NCBI RefSeq assembly: GCF_022647505.1
Contig: NZ_CP071409.1
Span: 3,348,001-3,412,000 of the forward strand
DNA: 64,000 nucleotides
Origin: [Pantoea] beijingensis
Lineage (GTDB): Bacteria; Pseudomonadota; Gammaproteobacteria; Enterobacterales; Enterobacteriaceae
Direction of reading: 5' to 3'
This document shows, piece after piece, positions 27,467-36,478 of this stretch. The position numbers were made by a program, and so were the translations under genes. Numbering within the stretch: position 1 is the first letter of the stretch; every line of letters begins with the position of its first letter. The notes under the pieces were generated by a model. The model had not been told where the DNA came from, made no database searches, and saw nothing but the letters and a program-made list of their open reading frames with translations.

Positions 27467-28297
27467 TTGAATAACACATTTGTCCTCGCTCAAATTAGCG
27501 ACCTTCACATTAAGGCGAATGGCCGGCTTTCCTACCAGAAGGTGGATACGCTGAGTGCACTTAAAGCCTGTGTCGCTCATTTGAACGCGCTGACGCCGGC
27601 GCCTGATGCACTGGCAATCACCGGTGACCTTACCGATTTCGGCAATGCCGATGAGTATGCCGAGGTTCGCCAGGTACTGGATACCTTAACGCTTCCCTGG
27701 TTCGCCATCCCCGGTAATCATGATGCGCGTCCGGCCTTTCGCGATGCATTTTCCGACCAGCGCTGGCTTCCGCAGCAGGGCGAGTTTCTACAATGGTGCG
27801 TTGATGATTTTCCGGTACGGCTGATTGGGCTGGACTCGACAGTGGCGGAAAAACCGTGGGGGGAGCTGTGCGGCCAACGACTGGAGTGGCTGCGTTCGCA
27901 GCTGGCAAACCAGCCTGAAAAGCCGACGATCGTGATGCTGCATCACCATCCTTTTATCAGCGGGATCGATCATATGGATCGGCAAAATCTACGCGATACG
28001 GAATCATTTAAGCAGGTTCTGGCATCCGCGCCGCAGGTCATACGCGTACTCTGCGGCCATGTGCATCGCTATATGGTCACACAGTTGGGAAATACGGTGG
28101 TTTGCAGCGCACCCGGTACGTCGCACCAGGTTGCCCCTGATTTTACACCGGACGGGCCGGCGCACTTTATGATGGAACCCGCGGGTCTGCTGCTGCACCG
28201 CTGGCAGCAGGAAAACGGCGTCACCACTCATTACTGCCCGATAGGCACCTTCGACGGGCCCTGGCCATTCTATGACAGCAATGGCCTGATCGACTAA
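27467..28297 (+). CDS. Calcineurin-like cyclic/glycerophospho-diesterase
   Basis: A 276-residue class III phosphodiesterase of the CpdA/GpdQ family. All metal motifs are present: QISDLHI, ITGDLTDFG, IPGNHDARP, HHHPF and CGHVHRY. Enzymes of this family cleave cyclic nucleotides or glycerophosphodiesters with two metal ions. There is no signal peptide, so it is cytoplasmic. The start is TTG, supported by AAGGAG 6 nt upstream; no ATG fits. As the last gene of the LacI-controlled transport operon it probably hydrolyses the imported phosphodiester (inference). Confidence 0.85.
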   Translation: MNNTFVLAQISDLHIKANGRLSYQKVDTLSALKACVAHLNALTPAPDALAITGDLTDFGNADEYAEVRQVLDTLTLPWFAIPGNHDARPAFRDAFSDQRWLPQQGEFLQWCVDDFPVRLIGLDSTVAEKPWGELCGQRLEWLRSQLANQPEKPTIVMLHHHPFISGIDHMDRQNLRDTESFKQVLASAPQVIRVLCGHVHRYMVTQLGNTVVCSAPGTSHQVAPDFTPDGPAHFMMEPAGLLLHRWQQENGVTTHYCPIGTFDGPWPFYDSNGLID

Positions 28298-28314
28298 GTT
28301 ACGCGCGCTGGCGG

Positions 28315-29523
28315 TTATACTGCCGTCAGCTGCTCGCAAGCCTGCCGGATACGCCGCCCGGCCTCTTTTACGCTTTCAATATCGGTCGCAATTGATAACC
28401 GGAAATAGGGAGAAAGGCCATAAGCGCTGCCCGCTACACCGGATACGCCACTCTCCAGTAGATAATTAAGCACATCCTCTTCACTTTCCAGCCGCTGCCC
28501 ATCCGGGCGGATTCGCCCGATCAAATCACCGCAGTGGCAGAAAACGAAAAATGCCCCTGCCGGTGGCAAGACCTTCAGTCCGTCGATGCCGCTCAGCACT
28601 TCAACCAGGCTATCACGACGCTGCTGGTAAGCCTCACGCTGTGGGGGCAGAAACGCCAGCCCGCCATTAAAAGCGGCGACGGCGGCGGCCTGACTAACCG
28701 AACTGGCACCGGAGCTGTTTTGCGATTGCACCACCGTCATTGCCTGTACCAACGCTGTAGGTCCAACACCGTAGCCAATACGCCAGCCCGTCATCGCATA
28801 GGTTTTGGAAACGCCGCCCACCAACAACGTTCGATCGCGTAGTTCAGGTGCCACATTCAGTAAACTGACATGCTGACGGCCGTCAAACAGTACATGTTCA
28901 TACAGCTCATCCAACAGAATCATCACCTGTGGATACTGGCGTAATATCTCAGCCAACGCGTTTAACTCGCCAACGTCGTAGACCGCCCCGCTGGGGTTGC
29001 CCGGATTATTCAGCACCAGCCAGCGCGTTTGCGGGCCAATAGCCGCCTCAAGCTGAGCAGGCCGCAATTTATATGCCTGCTCCAACGGACATGGCAGCAG
29101 CACGGGTTCGCCGCCGTTAAACTTCACGCTATCGGGGAAAGTTGGCCAGTACGGCGTCGGGATCAGCACCTCATCCCTCTCATTGAGGGTCGCGGCAAAG
29201 GCATTAAAGATGACCTGCTTGGCACCGTTAGCGACCACGATCTGGTCAATATCGCATGTCAGCTGATTCTCGCGTGCCAGTTTTTGTTGTACCGCTTTGC
29301 GCAGCCTGGCCGTCCCGGACGTCGGCGTATATTTCGTATCGCCTTCCTGAATAGCATGCCAGGCCGCCTGCTTTATGTGGTCCGGCGTGTCAAAATCGGG
29401 CTCACCGGTGGTGAGATCCAAAATATCCACGCCTTCCGCCTGAAGCCGCTGAGTGAGTTGACGTGCGGCAGCATTCGCAGAAAGGGAAACGCGCTGAACA
29501 CGCTGCGACAGAATGATCTTCAT
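28315..29523 (-). CDS. Class I/II PLP aminotransferase
   Basis: A 402-residue aspartate-aminotransferase-fold enzyme. The PLP lysine lies in LVGGVSKTYAMTGWRIGYG; other markers are LNNPGNPSGAVYD and the C-terminal FRLSIATDIESV. The ATG at 29523 is preferred; a GTG seven codons upstream is preceded by GGAGG, so the start is not certain. It is last of a three-gene leftward operon with a flavin monooxygenase and an alcohol dehydrogenase, in the yxe-like sulfur-conjugate locus. It could process an amino or 2-oxo acid product (inference). Confidence 0.88.
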   Translation of the reverse strand: MKIILSQRVQRVSLSANAAARQLTQRLQAEGVDILDLTTGEPDFDTPDHIKQAAWHAIQEGDTKYTPTSGTARLRKAVQQKLARENQLTCDIDQIVVANGAKQVIFNAFAATLNERDEVLIPTPYWPTFPDSVKFNGGEPVLLPCPLEQAYKLRPAQLEAAIGPQTRWLVLNNPGNPSGAVYDVGELNALAEILRQYPQVMILLDELYEHVLFDGRQHVSLLNVAPELRDRTLLVGGVSKTYAMTGWRIGYGVGPTALVQAMTVVQSQNSSGASSVSQAAAVAAFNGGLAFLPPQREAYQQRRDSLVEVLSGIDGLKVLPPAGAFFVFCHCGDLIGRIRPDGQRLESEEDVLNYLLESGVSGVAGSAYGLSPYFRLSIATDIESVKEAGRRIRQACEQLTAV

Positions 29524-29584
29524 GGTTAGGATCTCGCTGGCCACCGGCGATCTCGCCTCCGGCGGCTAATGGATGACAGATCGG

Positions 29585-30892
29585 TTAGCGGTATTCTGGC
29601 AGGCCTAGGTTCTGACGCAGCGTATCGTACTGATAATGCTTGCGGAACAAGCCGCGTTTCTGCAGTTCAGGTACCACCAGGGCAACAAACAGATCCAACT
29701 GATCCGGTATGGTCGCAGGCATGATATTAAAGCCATCCGCGCCCTCTTCTTCCAACCATTGTTGGAAGTCATCAGCGATGTCCGCGGCCGTACCGACAAC
29801 CACACGATGCCCGCGTGATCCCGCGGCTACCGCGGCCAGTTCACGCAGCGTCAGGTTGTCACGCTTCGCCATATCGGTAAAAAGTTTTACCCGGCTCTGA
29901 TTCCCTTCACCTGCTGGTGCTTCCGGCACCGGACCGTCAAGCGGGAACGGGCTGAGATCGATACCAAAACGGGCAGAAAGTTGGCGCAGGCCGTTTTCAA
30001 TATCAACCAGTGAATTCAGTTGTTTCCAGGTTGCCTGGGCCTCTTCGCGCGTGCGTCCCACAATCGGCATTACGCCGGGTAGAATCAATAACTGCTGTGG
30101 ATCGCGACCGGCTTCCTGAACGCGCTGTTTCTGCGACCGATAAAACGTCTGCCCCTCTTCCAGGCTGGCAGCGGCGGTAAACACCACTTCTGCCGTAGCG
30201 GCAGCCAGTGCCTGCCCGTCACTGGACGAGCCGGCTTCAATAATCACCGGCCGTCCCTGCGGCGAACGCGAGATATTCAGCGGTCCCTGCACCTGATAGT
30301 GCTCGCCATGATGGTTAATCGGCTGAATTTTATCATCAACAAAGTAACGCCCGCTGGCGGTATCCGGTTCAACCGCGCCCTCCTGCCAGCCTTCCCACAG
30401 TTTAAACGCCACCTGTAAAAATTCCCGTGCCTGCGCATAGCGATCCGCATGGGTCGGCATATCTTCACGACTAAAGTTACGTGCCACATCGGTCGAGAAC
30501 GAAGTCACCACATTCCAGCCCGCCCGTCCCCGACTGATATGGTCGAGTGAAGAGAAACTTCTCGCCAGGGTAAAAGGGTCGCTGAAGGTGGTGGACGCGG
30601 TCGCCGCCAGGCCAATATGTCGGGTATTCACCGCCAGCGCGGAGAGCAGCGTCAACGGCTCCAGTCGCGCCATGGTTGACGGCAGTCGGTGTACGCTAGT
30701 CGCCAGCGCATCACCGATAAAAAACATATCGAACAGACCTTCTTCGGCCTTTTGAGCAATCTGAATCAGCCAATCGATATCGGTTGGCGATCCCAGGTGG
30801 CTGGTGAGACGCCAGCCGCTAACATGGTGCCCCAGCGGCTGAACAAACAGACCCAACCGAAGCTGGCGCGAAGATGATGTTGTATTTTGCAT
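29585..30892 (-). CDS. FMN-dependent monooxygenase, YxeK-like
   Basis: A 435-residue LLM-class flavin monooxygenase of the NtaA/SnaA/DszA branch. Characteristic stretches are LFVQPLGHHVSGWR, the FFIGDALATSVHR loop, ARSFSSLDHISRGRAGWNVVTS and PVIIEAGSSSDGQ. These enzymes need reduced FMN from a separate reductase. In B. subtilis the homologous YxeK oxidises N-acetyl-S-(2-succino)cysteine and breaks its C-S bond. Neighbouring GNAT, M20 and MmgE/PrpD genes make the same role likely here. AGGAAAC precedes the ATG. Confidence 0.85.
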   Translation of the reverse strand: MQNTTSSSRQLRLGLFVQPLGHHVSGWRLTSHLGSPTDIDWLIQIAQKAEEGLFDMFFIGDALATSVHRLPSTMARLEPLTLLSALAVNTRHIGLAATASTTFSDPFTLARSFSSLDHISRGRAGWNVVTSFSTDVARNFSREDMPTHADRYAQAREFLQVAFKLWEGWQEGAVEPDTASGRYFVDDKIQPINHHGEHYQVQGPLNISRSPQGRPVIIEAGSSSDGQALAAATAEVVFTAAASLEEGQTFYRSQKQRVQEAGRDPQQLLILPGVMPIVGRTREEAQATWKQLNSLVDIENGLRQLSARFGIDLSPFPLDGPVPEAPAGEGNQSRVKLFTDMAKRDNLTLRELAAVAAGSRGHRVVVGTAADIADDFQQWLEEEGADGFNIMPATIPDQLDLFVALVVPELQKRGLFRKHYQYDTLRQNLGLPEYR

Positions 30893-30946
30893 ATCGTTTC
30901 CTGAATGATTTACGACCGCAGACGTATTGGTTCCGGCGGAACCGAT

Positions 30947-32017
30947 CTAGCCAGCGTCGGTTGCCCGTAGCGCCCGCTCCAGCGCGGATGGGGAAATTTC
31001 AAAAGGCAAACGCTCAGCGCTGGCGATAGAAAATTTTACTTCGCGTGCAATGGCCTGGATCGTCGCGCTACGATCGCCCTGCAGCGGGGCCAGCGTCAGC
31101 GGCGCGCCATACTGATGCAATAGCGCCAGCAGCTCAGCATCCGGCTCACCGTCGGGATACTGCATATGCGATTGCACCAGCAGGCTAAACCCGACCTTCT
31201 CACCGTGTAACCAGTCGTGCAGTTCAGGTTGATATGTCAGCCGATTATGAATTGCATGCGCATAGCCCGGTGTCGGCTGAGCATCACGGATGCTATTTGC
31301 CATACCTGCCAGCGCGATACAGGCATCAATCACCTTAGTCAGCGCAGGTGTCACCCGCTGCTGTTCATTATCTTTAACCGCCTGAGCACCGAAAGCCTTA
31401 AAGACATCAACGGCCTGCCGGGCCATTAGCGCTTTTAGGTCCAGCGCCAGACTGTCCGGATCCTTCTGCTGATAAGGCTGAAACTCGTACCACTTGGCCA
31501 GCGCATCAACGATACCGGCTTTAAGATAGCGGACGTCGCTGCGGGCGATCACTTCACTGTCTACCAGCACTCGATCCGGCATATGGTGTAACGGCTGGCT
31601 GCGGATATGCCCACCCTGCGCATTATAAATAATCGAGATGGGCGACCAGGCAGCGCAGGTTGCCGCCAGCGTTGGCATCGTGACCAGAGCAAGATCATCG
31701 ACCAGATTTGCCACCGCCTTGGCAGCATCCAGCACGCGTCCACCGCCGATACCGAGTACCAGATTTGCGCCCTCGTTTTTTACCTGTTCGCACAGCGTCG
31801 CGATGGCTTCATCGGTACATTCCGCCGCAAGCATCGCTACCGCATAATGAATACCAGCCGCCTTCAGACTGATTTCCAGCTCAGGGTTGACCGATTGCCA
31901 GGCCCGAGGGCTGGAAACAATGAAAATATGGTGTGAAAGCGGTGCAATATAATCACCGAGCTGGGAACGGATACCGGACAACTGGCAATAATTCTGGGGG
32001 GATTTTATTGAGAACAC
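30947..32017 (-). CDS. Iron-type alcohol dehydrogenase, HcxA-like
   Basis: A 356-residue enzyme of the glycerol dehydrogenase/iron-containing ADH superfamily, close in layout to E. coli HcxA (YbdH), a 2-oxoacid reductase. It shows the NAD(P)-binding GIGGGRVLDAAKAVA, the metal site residues in GIVDALAKWYEF, a histidine in YAHAIHN and another in HDWLHGEKVGF. Translation starts at GTG with AAGG upstream. It is the first gene of the leftward operon, divergent from the GNAT gene; it may reduce the oxoacid released by C-S cleavage (inference). Confidence 0.82.
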   Translation of the reverse strand: MFSIKSPQNYCQLSGIRSQLGDYIAPLSHHIFIVSSPRAWQSVNPELEISLKAAGIHYAVAMLAAECTDEAIATLCEQVKNEGANLVLGIGGGRVLDAAKAVANLVDDLALVTMPTLAATCAAWSPISIIYNAQGGHIRSQPLHHMPDRVLVDSEVIARSDVRYLKAGIVDALAKWYEFQPYQQKDPDSLALDLKALMARQAVDVFKAFGAQAVKDNEQQRVTPALTKVIDACIALAGMANSIRDAQPTPGYAHAIHNRLTYQPELHDWLHGEKVGFSLLVQSHMQYPDGEPDAELLALLHQYGAPLTLAPLQGDRSATIQAIAREVKFSIASAERLPFEISPSALERALRATDAG

Positions 32018-32346
32018 GCCTGAGCCTTTTTTATTTTATGAGCAGAGCGATTCCGGACAACACCCTGACAGAAGCCAATGATGGTCTGAACCGACTATCG
32101 CTATCTGACACTGAGTTTTCATCATGCAACAAAGAAAAGTGCATAAGCAAACGCACTTTCCCGATCCTTTCTGCCTAATTCGCAAAAGCTTATACCAATA
32201 CCAGATTAGGCGATTTATCGCTTGCTGACCGCTTTGCGCGAACGGCATGATGATTCTGAATATTCAGCATGACCTTCCGCTGGCTGACCTGCGGGAGAAG
32301 ACAATGGAACGCGGCATTCTGTCCTCAATAATTCGGGTTACACCCT
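32018..32346. promoter_or_regulatory. Divergent promoter region of yxe-like locus
   Basis: No supported gene. It holds promoters for the ADH-monooxygenase-aminotransferase operon and the GNAT-M20-MmgE operon. A perfect repeat AAAGTGC/GCACTTT (32136-32142 with 32153-32159) could be an operator or hairpin. No regulator gene is adjacent. Confidence 0.45.
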
Positions 32347-32931
32347 ATGAAACTGCATTTCCGCCAGCTGACGCTGGATGATCGTCATGAGTATCTTGCC
32401 CTGATGCTGACGGCTTATGCCCCTATCCGCGAGCTTGGCATCCATTTTGATGCCGCGACCGCCGATCTGGCACGTGTCAGCCTGCATCTTGAACAACATG
32501 CTGTTTATGCTCTGTTTGCGGACGATACCCTCGCCAGCTCGCTGACCCTGCGCTTTCCCTGGGGACCGCTACCCGGTCCGTTCGGCTTGCCACATATCGG
32601 CTGGTTCGGCACGGACCCGCAATTTCGTGGACGGCAGTTAGGGCGTCACCTGCTCGAATGGGTTGAGCAACATATCCTGCACGATCGGCTGAAGGCTCCC
32701 GCCGTCTCTCTGGGTACTGCCATCAACCATCCCTGGCTGAAAGAGATGTATCAACAGCTGGGCTTCGTCCCGCAGCACCAAACCGATTTAGGTAAAGGGC
32801 ACATCACGCTGTATATGAAAAAAATTCTTGATGATGCAGCGCATACTCAGTGGATGCGAAAGCATGCAACAGACGCGAACAATTCGGTTGCAGCTCCGTC
32901 TGCTTCATCCGTAAGTCAGGAACTACGATGA
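32347..32931 (+). CDS. GNAT N-acetyltransferase, YxeL-like
   Basis: A 194-residue GCN5-family acetyltransferase. The acetyl-CoA loop is in QFRGRQLGRHLLEWV and the late strand in MYQQLGFVPQHQT. In the Bacillus system YxeL acetylates the amino group of S-(2-succino)cysteine as the first step. Here the gene overlaps the M20 deacetylase gene by 4 bases, so acetylation and later deacetylation are co-expressed. The last ~25 residues are low-complexity. No clear ribosome binding site precedes the ATG. Confidence 0.8.
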   Translation: MKLHFRQLTLDDRHEYLALMLTAYAPIRELGIHFDAATADLARVSLHLEQHAVYALFADDTLASSLTLRFPWGPLPGPFGLPHIGWFGTDPQFRGRQLGRHLLEWVEQHILHDRLKAPAVSLGTAINHPWLKEMYQQLGFVPQHQTDLGKGHITLYMKKILDDAAHTQWMRKHATDANNSVAAPSASSVSQELR

Positions 32932-34085
32932 TGATTTCTGAGCAACATCAGCCACTGGCGACATTTCTTGAACGCTTCCGCCATGAGCTTCATCGCCACC
33001 CGGAGCTCTCCTGGCAGGAGTTCGAAACCACCGCGCGCCTGCGCACAGCCCTCACGGAACATCAGATCCGCATCCTGGATTTGCCACTGAAAACCGGTCT
33101 GGTTGTCGAAATTGGCGCGCAGGACGGTCCCCTGGTGGTACTGCGTTCCGATATTGATGCGCTGCCGATTGAAGAAAAATCAGGTGTTGAGTATCGCTCG
33201 CTTAATGCAGGGGTGATGCACGCCTGTGGCCATGACTTTCACGCCTCAGCTGCGCTGGGTGCGGCAATATTGCTACAGAAACAGGCATCATCGCTACGTG
33301 GACGTGTCCGCATTCTTTTTCAGGCTGCCGAAGAGACGGGCCAGGGCGCTTCCGCGCTGATGGCCACCGGTGCGTTGGATCAAGCTCAGGTCATTTTCGG
33401 CATCCATAATGATCCGACGCTACCCGTTGGCGTCGTTGGCAGTAAAGCGGGTGCACTTACCGCTGGCGTCGATCGTTTTGTTATCACAATCACCGCCAAA
33501 GGTAGCCACGCGGCTCGACCGCACGACGGCAACGATCCTATTGTGATCGCCAGTCAGATCGTCGTGGCAATGCAAACCCTGATCAGCCGTAATGTGCCTT
33601 CAAATGAAAATGCTGTGGTATCCATCACTCAGCTACACAGCGGCACAACCTGGAATGTGATCCCCGATGACGCCATGCTGGAAGGTACAGTACGGACATT
33701 CAGCGCCGATGCGCGCACGCTAATTGAACGCCGTTTACGCCAGCTTTTAGAGGGCATTGCTCAGGCTTTTGATGCCCAAATCGCGCTGGACTGGCAGCCC
33801 GGTCCGCCGTCGGTGGTAAACCATGAAGAATGGGTGGATTTCGCACTGGAACAGGCACCGCTGGCAGGATTGGAACCTCGCGTAGTCACAGCCAGCCCTA
33901 TCGGCGAAGATTTTGCATTTTATCAGCAGCAGTTGCCCGGTGCTTTTCTGATGATTGGCTCGGGCGGCCCTTATGCCCTGCATCATCCGGCATTCCGCGT
34001 CGACGATCGCGCCCTGTTCCCCACCGCGGATTATCTGGCGACGCTGGCCATCAACGCGCTTGAGAAACTTAGCGTTACGATGTAA
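32928..34085 (+). CDS. M20 family amidohydrolase, YxeP-like
   Basis: A 385-residue metallo-amidohydrolase of the HipO/AmhX M20 family. Metal and catalytic motifs are HACGHDFHAS, AAEETGQGA, FGIHNDP and a late GEDFAFYQQQLPGAF. In the yxe system YxeP removes the acetyl group from N-acetylcysteine to release cysteine. The start at 32928 has AGGAA upstream and overlaps the acetyltransferase stop (ATGA); an upstream in-frame extension is discounted. Confidence 0.9.
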   Translation: MMISEQHQPLATFLERFRHELHRHPELSWQEFETTARLRTALTEHQIRILDLPLKTGLVVEIGAQDGPLVVLRSDIDALPIEEKSGVEYRSLNAGVMHACGHDFHASAALGAAILLQKQASSLRGRVRILFQAAEETGQGASALMATGALDQAQVIFGIHNDPTLPVGVVGSKAGALTAGVDRFVITITAKGSHAARPHDGNDPIVIASQIVVAMQTLISRNVPSNENAVVSITQLHSGTTWNVIPDDAMLEGTVRTFSADARTLIERRLRQLLEGIAQAFDAQIALDWQPGPPSVVNHEEWVDFALEQAPLAGLEPRVVTASPIGEDFAFYQQQLPGAFLMIGSGGPYALHHPAFRVDDRALFPTADYLATLAINALEKLSVTM

Positions 34086-34101
34086 TCACCAAGGAAGCAC
34101 C

Positions 34102-35436
34102 ATGACGGATGTAACGCACGATCTGGCCACCCTGATTGTCGAAAGCCACCCCAGCGAAGAGGCCAGAGATCGCGCGCGCGACGGCTTGCTGGATTTTATT
34201 GCCGTAACGCTACCGGTATTACGCGGTGAAGCACGCGATAGCGGGCTGGAGAGCCTGCGCAAAGTTTGGCAGGCTAAAGATGCGCAAACACGCGCGTTGC
34301 TGTTGGGCTACGCCGGACATGCACTGGATTATGACGATTTTCATCCCGACTTTCGCGGTCATCCAGGTACGGTGATTTTACCGACGCTGCTAGCGTTAGC
34401 AGAGGAGAGCCATCCGAATACAGACGGGCTGCTGGATGCGTATATTATTGGCGTAGAGGTGGCGGGCAGGCTGGGTCTGGCAGCCGGCCAACAACACTAT
34501 AAACGTGGATTTCACAGTACCGGCACGCTGGGTACGCTTGCTGCAGCTGCGGCGGCTGCGCGTCTGATTGGCGCCGATGTGGCGCAGACCGCCATCATTC
34601 TGGGGCTGGCGGCAACCCAGGCAAGCGGTTTACGGGCGCAGTTTGGCTCCGCGGTTAAACCGCTACATGCAGGACTGGCCGCGCAGGCGGCGGTGATCTC
34701 TGCCCGGCTGGTACAAGCTGGGCTCAGCGGCCAGGCCCGGGGGGTCATTGAGGGCTTTCTCGCAGCCTGCTGCGGTGAAAACGCTCATGGTGAACGGCTG
34801 ACACAGAATTGGGGCGCACCCTGGCGGATTATCTCACCCGGGCTGGAGTTCAAACCCTATGCCACCTGCGGCGGTACTCACAGCGCCGCCGATGCCGCAC
34901 GTCGTTTGCATCAGCAGTGGATAACGCAACATGGCGGCACCGTACAGCAACTGGTTGCAGCGATTGAGCATATCGAGGTGGCCTTCCCTCCGGGCGGGGA
35001 TATTGCCGCCTCGGTTACCCGCCCCAAAACGGGTATTGAAGCACGATTCAGTCTGGAGTACGTCATTGCCTCTTGTCTGCTGTATGACAATGTGGCGCTG
35101 GAGGATGTCGCGGAAGGTCCGGTCAACCCCACTATCGCCGCACTGGCCAGCAAGGTACAGCGCTGCCCGGATAATAGCGCACCGCCGGATGAGATCGATC
35201 CAACGCGGCGCTTCCACCAGGTAACGCTGTTTTTCCATGATGCGCCACCGCTGCTATGCAGGGTTACGCGGCAGCAAAGTGTGGCAGAACCCGTCGATCT
35301 ACAGGCAAAACTGCGCCGCTGTTTGTCGGGCGCAACGAAGGAAGAGATAGAACAAATCGCGACGCTATGCCAGCTAAACACACCGCAGGCGATCTCCGAA
35401 CTGAATCGATTGCTGAACGAGCAAGATCCCCCTTAA
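34102..35436 (+). CDS. MmgE/PrpD family protein, YxeQ-like
   Basis: A 444-residue member of the MmgE/PrpD family (2-methylcitrate dehydratase-like lyases and isomerases). It has LLDFIAVTLPVLRGE near the start, GHALDYDDFHPDFRGHPGTVILPTLLAL, GFHSTGTLGTLAAAAAAARL, KPLHAGLAAQAAV and KPYATCGGTHSAADA. YxeQ, the homologue in the Bacillus 2-succinocysteine operon, is in the same family. AAGGAAG precedes the ATG at 34102; a longer frame reaching into the M20 gene is discounted. Substrate unproven. Confidence 0.85.
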   Translation: MTDVTHDLATLIVESHPSEEARDRARDGLLDFIAVTLPVLRGEARDSGLESLRKVWQAKDAQTRALLLGYAGHALDYDDFHPDFRGHPGTVILPTLLALAEESHPNTDGLLDAYIIGVEVAGRLGLAAGQQHYKRGFHSTGTLGTLAAAAAAARLIGADVAQTAIILGLAATQASGLRAQFGSAVKPLHAGLAAQAAVISARLVQAGLSGQARGVIEGFLAACCGENAHGERLTQNWGAPWRIISPGLEFKPYATCGGTHSAADAARRLHQQWITQHGGTVQQLVAAIEHIEVAFPPGGDIAASVTRPKTGIEARFSLEYVIASCLLYDNVALEDVAEGPVNPTIAALASKVQRCPDNSAPPDEIDPTRRFHQVTLFFHDAPPLLCRVTRQQSVAEPVDLQAKLRRCLSGATKEEIEQIATLCQLNTPQAISELNRLLNEQDPP

Positions 35437-35480
35437 AAAACACCTACTTTTCGCGTATTCGCCACGATGATTGAATATAT

Positions 35481-35690
35481 AGCTGTTATGATCATGCACA
35501 AGCGGAAAGCGTTTTTCCTCTGCTGAAAGTGGAATGCATAGACAGTGAAGGCTGTATCAGACGGGAAATAATGCAAACTGCGGATGGAATGCGACAACAA
35601 TTGGCGGCGTCGTCACAATGTTCACAGCAATATCGCCCCTGAATTCGAAAACAAGGGCTTTACTCATGTCTGTGTCCAGATGACAGGGAT
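35481..35690 (+). mobile_element. IS3-family transposase (OrfB) remnant, 3' end
   Basis: The plus-strand frame from 35481 reads SCYDHAQAESVFPLLKVECI, which lines up with the CYDNACAESFFHSLKVECI catalytic-glutamate block of IS3-family OrfB. It continues with REIMQTA and, after a small shift, ECDNNWRRRHN and PEFENKG, the normal C-terminus (ECDYNRWRRHS...PEQFENK). Only about 65 residues survive with substitutions and a frameshift, so the element is dead. It lies between the MmgE/PrpD gene and the ABC transporter of the yxe-like locus. Confidence 0.85.
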
Positions 35691-35716
35691 AATATTCTTT
35701 GCTTATAAAGAATAAC

Positions 35717-36478
35717 TTACAGTACCGTCGCTAAAAAATGACGCACGCGGGGATTGGGTGCTTCATTCAGCACCACCGATGTTGGGCCTGCCGCAACAAT
35801 GCGCCCGTTTTCCATAAAGACAATATTATCCGCAACCTCGCGCGCAAAGCCGATCTCATGAGTAACGATCACCATTGTGATACCGGAGTGAGCAAGCTTT
35901 TTGATCACTTGCAACACTTCGCCCACCAGCTCCGGATCCAGCGCGGAAGTCGGCTCGTCAAACAGCATGACGTCTGGATCCATTGCCAGCGCACGGGCTA
36001 TCGCCACGCGCTGCTGCTGACCGCCTGAGAGCTGCTGCGGCCAGTCGTTTTCACGCCCGGCCAGCCCAACCTGTTTCAGCAGCGCCATACCTTTGCTGAC
36101 CGCCTGTTGGCGATCAATTTTTTTCACGCGTACGGGTGCATCAATAATGTTTTGCAACACGGTACGATGTGGGAACAGGTTAAACTGTTGAAAGACCATG
36201 CCAATCTGGCTGCGCTGCACGGCAACCTGCTTATTACTCAGCTCATACAGCAAGTGCCCTTTTTGCTGATAGCCAACCAGCGCATCACCAATATGGATAG
36301 TGCCACCATCCAACTTTTCCAGATGGTTGATGCAGCGCAATAACGTTGATTTCCCCGACCCGGAAGGGCCCAAAATAACAGTAACGGAACCGGCAGGCAT
36401 ATCGACGTTAATCCCATCAAGGATGGTGACACCGGAAAAACGCTTAGTAATGTTACGCAGTGCTATCGCTTCAGCCAT
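35717..36478 (-). CDS. Amino-acid ABC ATPase, YxeO-like
   Basis: A 253-residue GlnQ/HisP-type ATPase: Walker A GPSGSGKST, signature LSGGQQQRVAIARAL, Walker B VMLFDEPTSALDPEL, switch in IVTHEIGFA. It powers a polar amino-acid importer. It is last of a three-gene operon (binding protein, permease, ATPase) overlapping the permease gene by 8 bases. It probably imports the cysteine conjugate degraded by the neighbouring enzymes. Confidence 0.92.
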   Translation of the reverse strand: MAEAIALRNITKRFSGVTILDGINVDMPAGSVTVILGPSGSGKSTLLRCINHLEKLDGGTIHIGDALVGYQQKGHLLYELSNKQVAVQRSQIGMVFQQFNLFPHRTVLQNIIDAPVRVKKIDRQQAVSKGMALLKQVGLAGRENDWPQQLSGGQQQRVAIARALAMDPDVMLFDEPTSALDPELVGEVLQVIKKLAHSGITMVIVTHEIGFAREVADNIVFMENGRIVAAGPTSVVLNEAPNPRVRHFLATVL

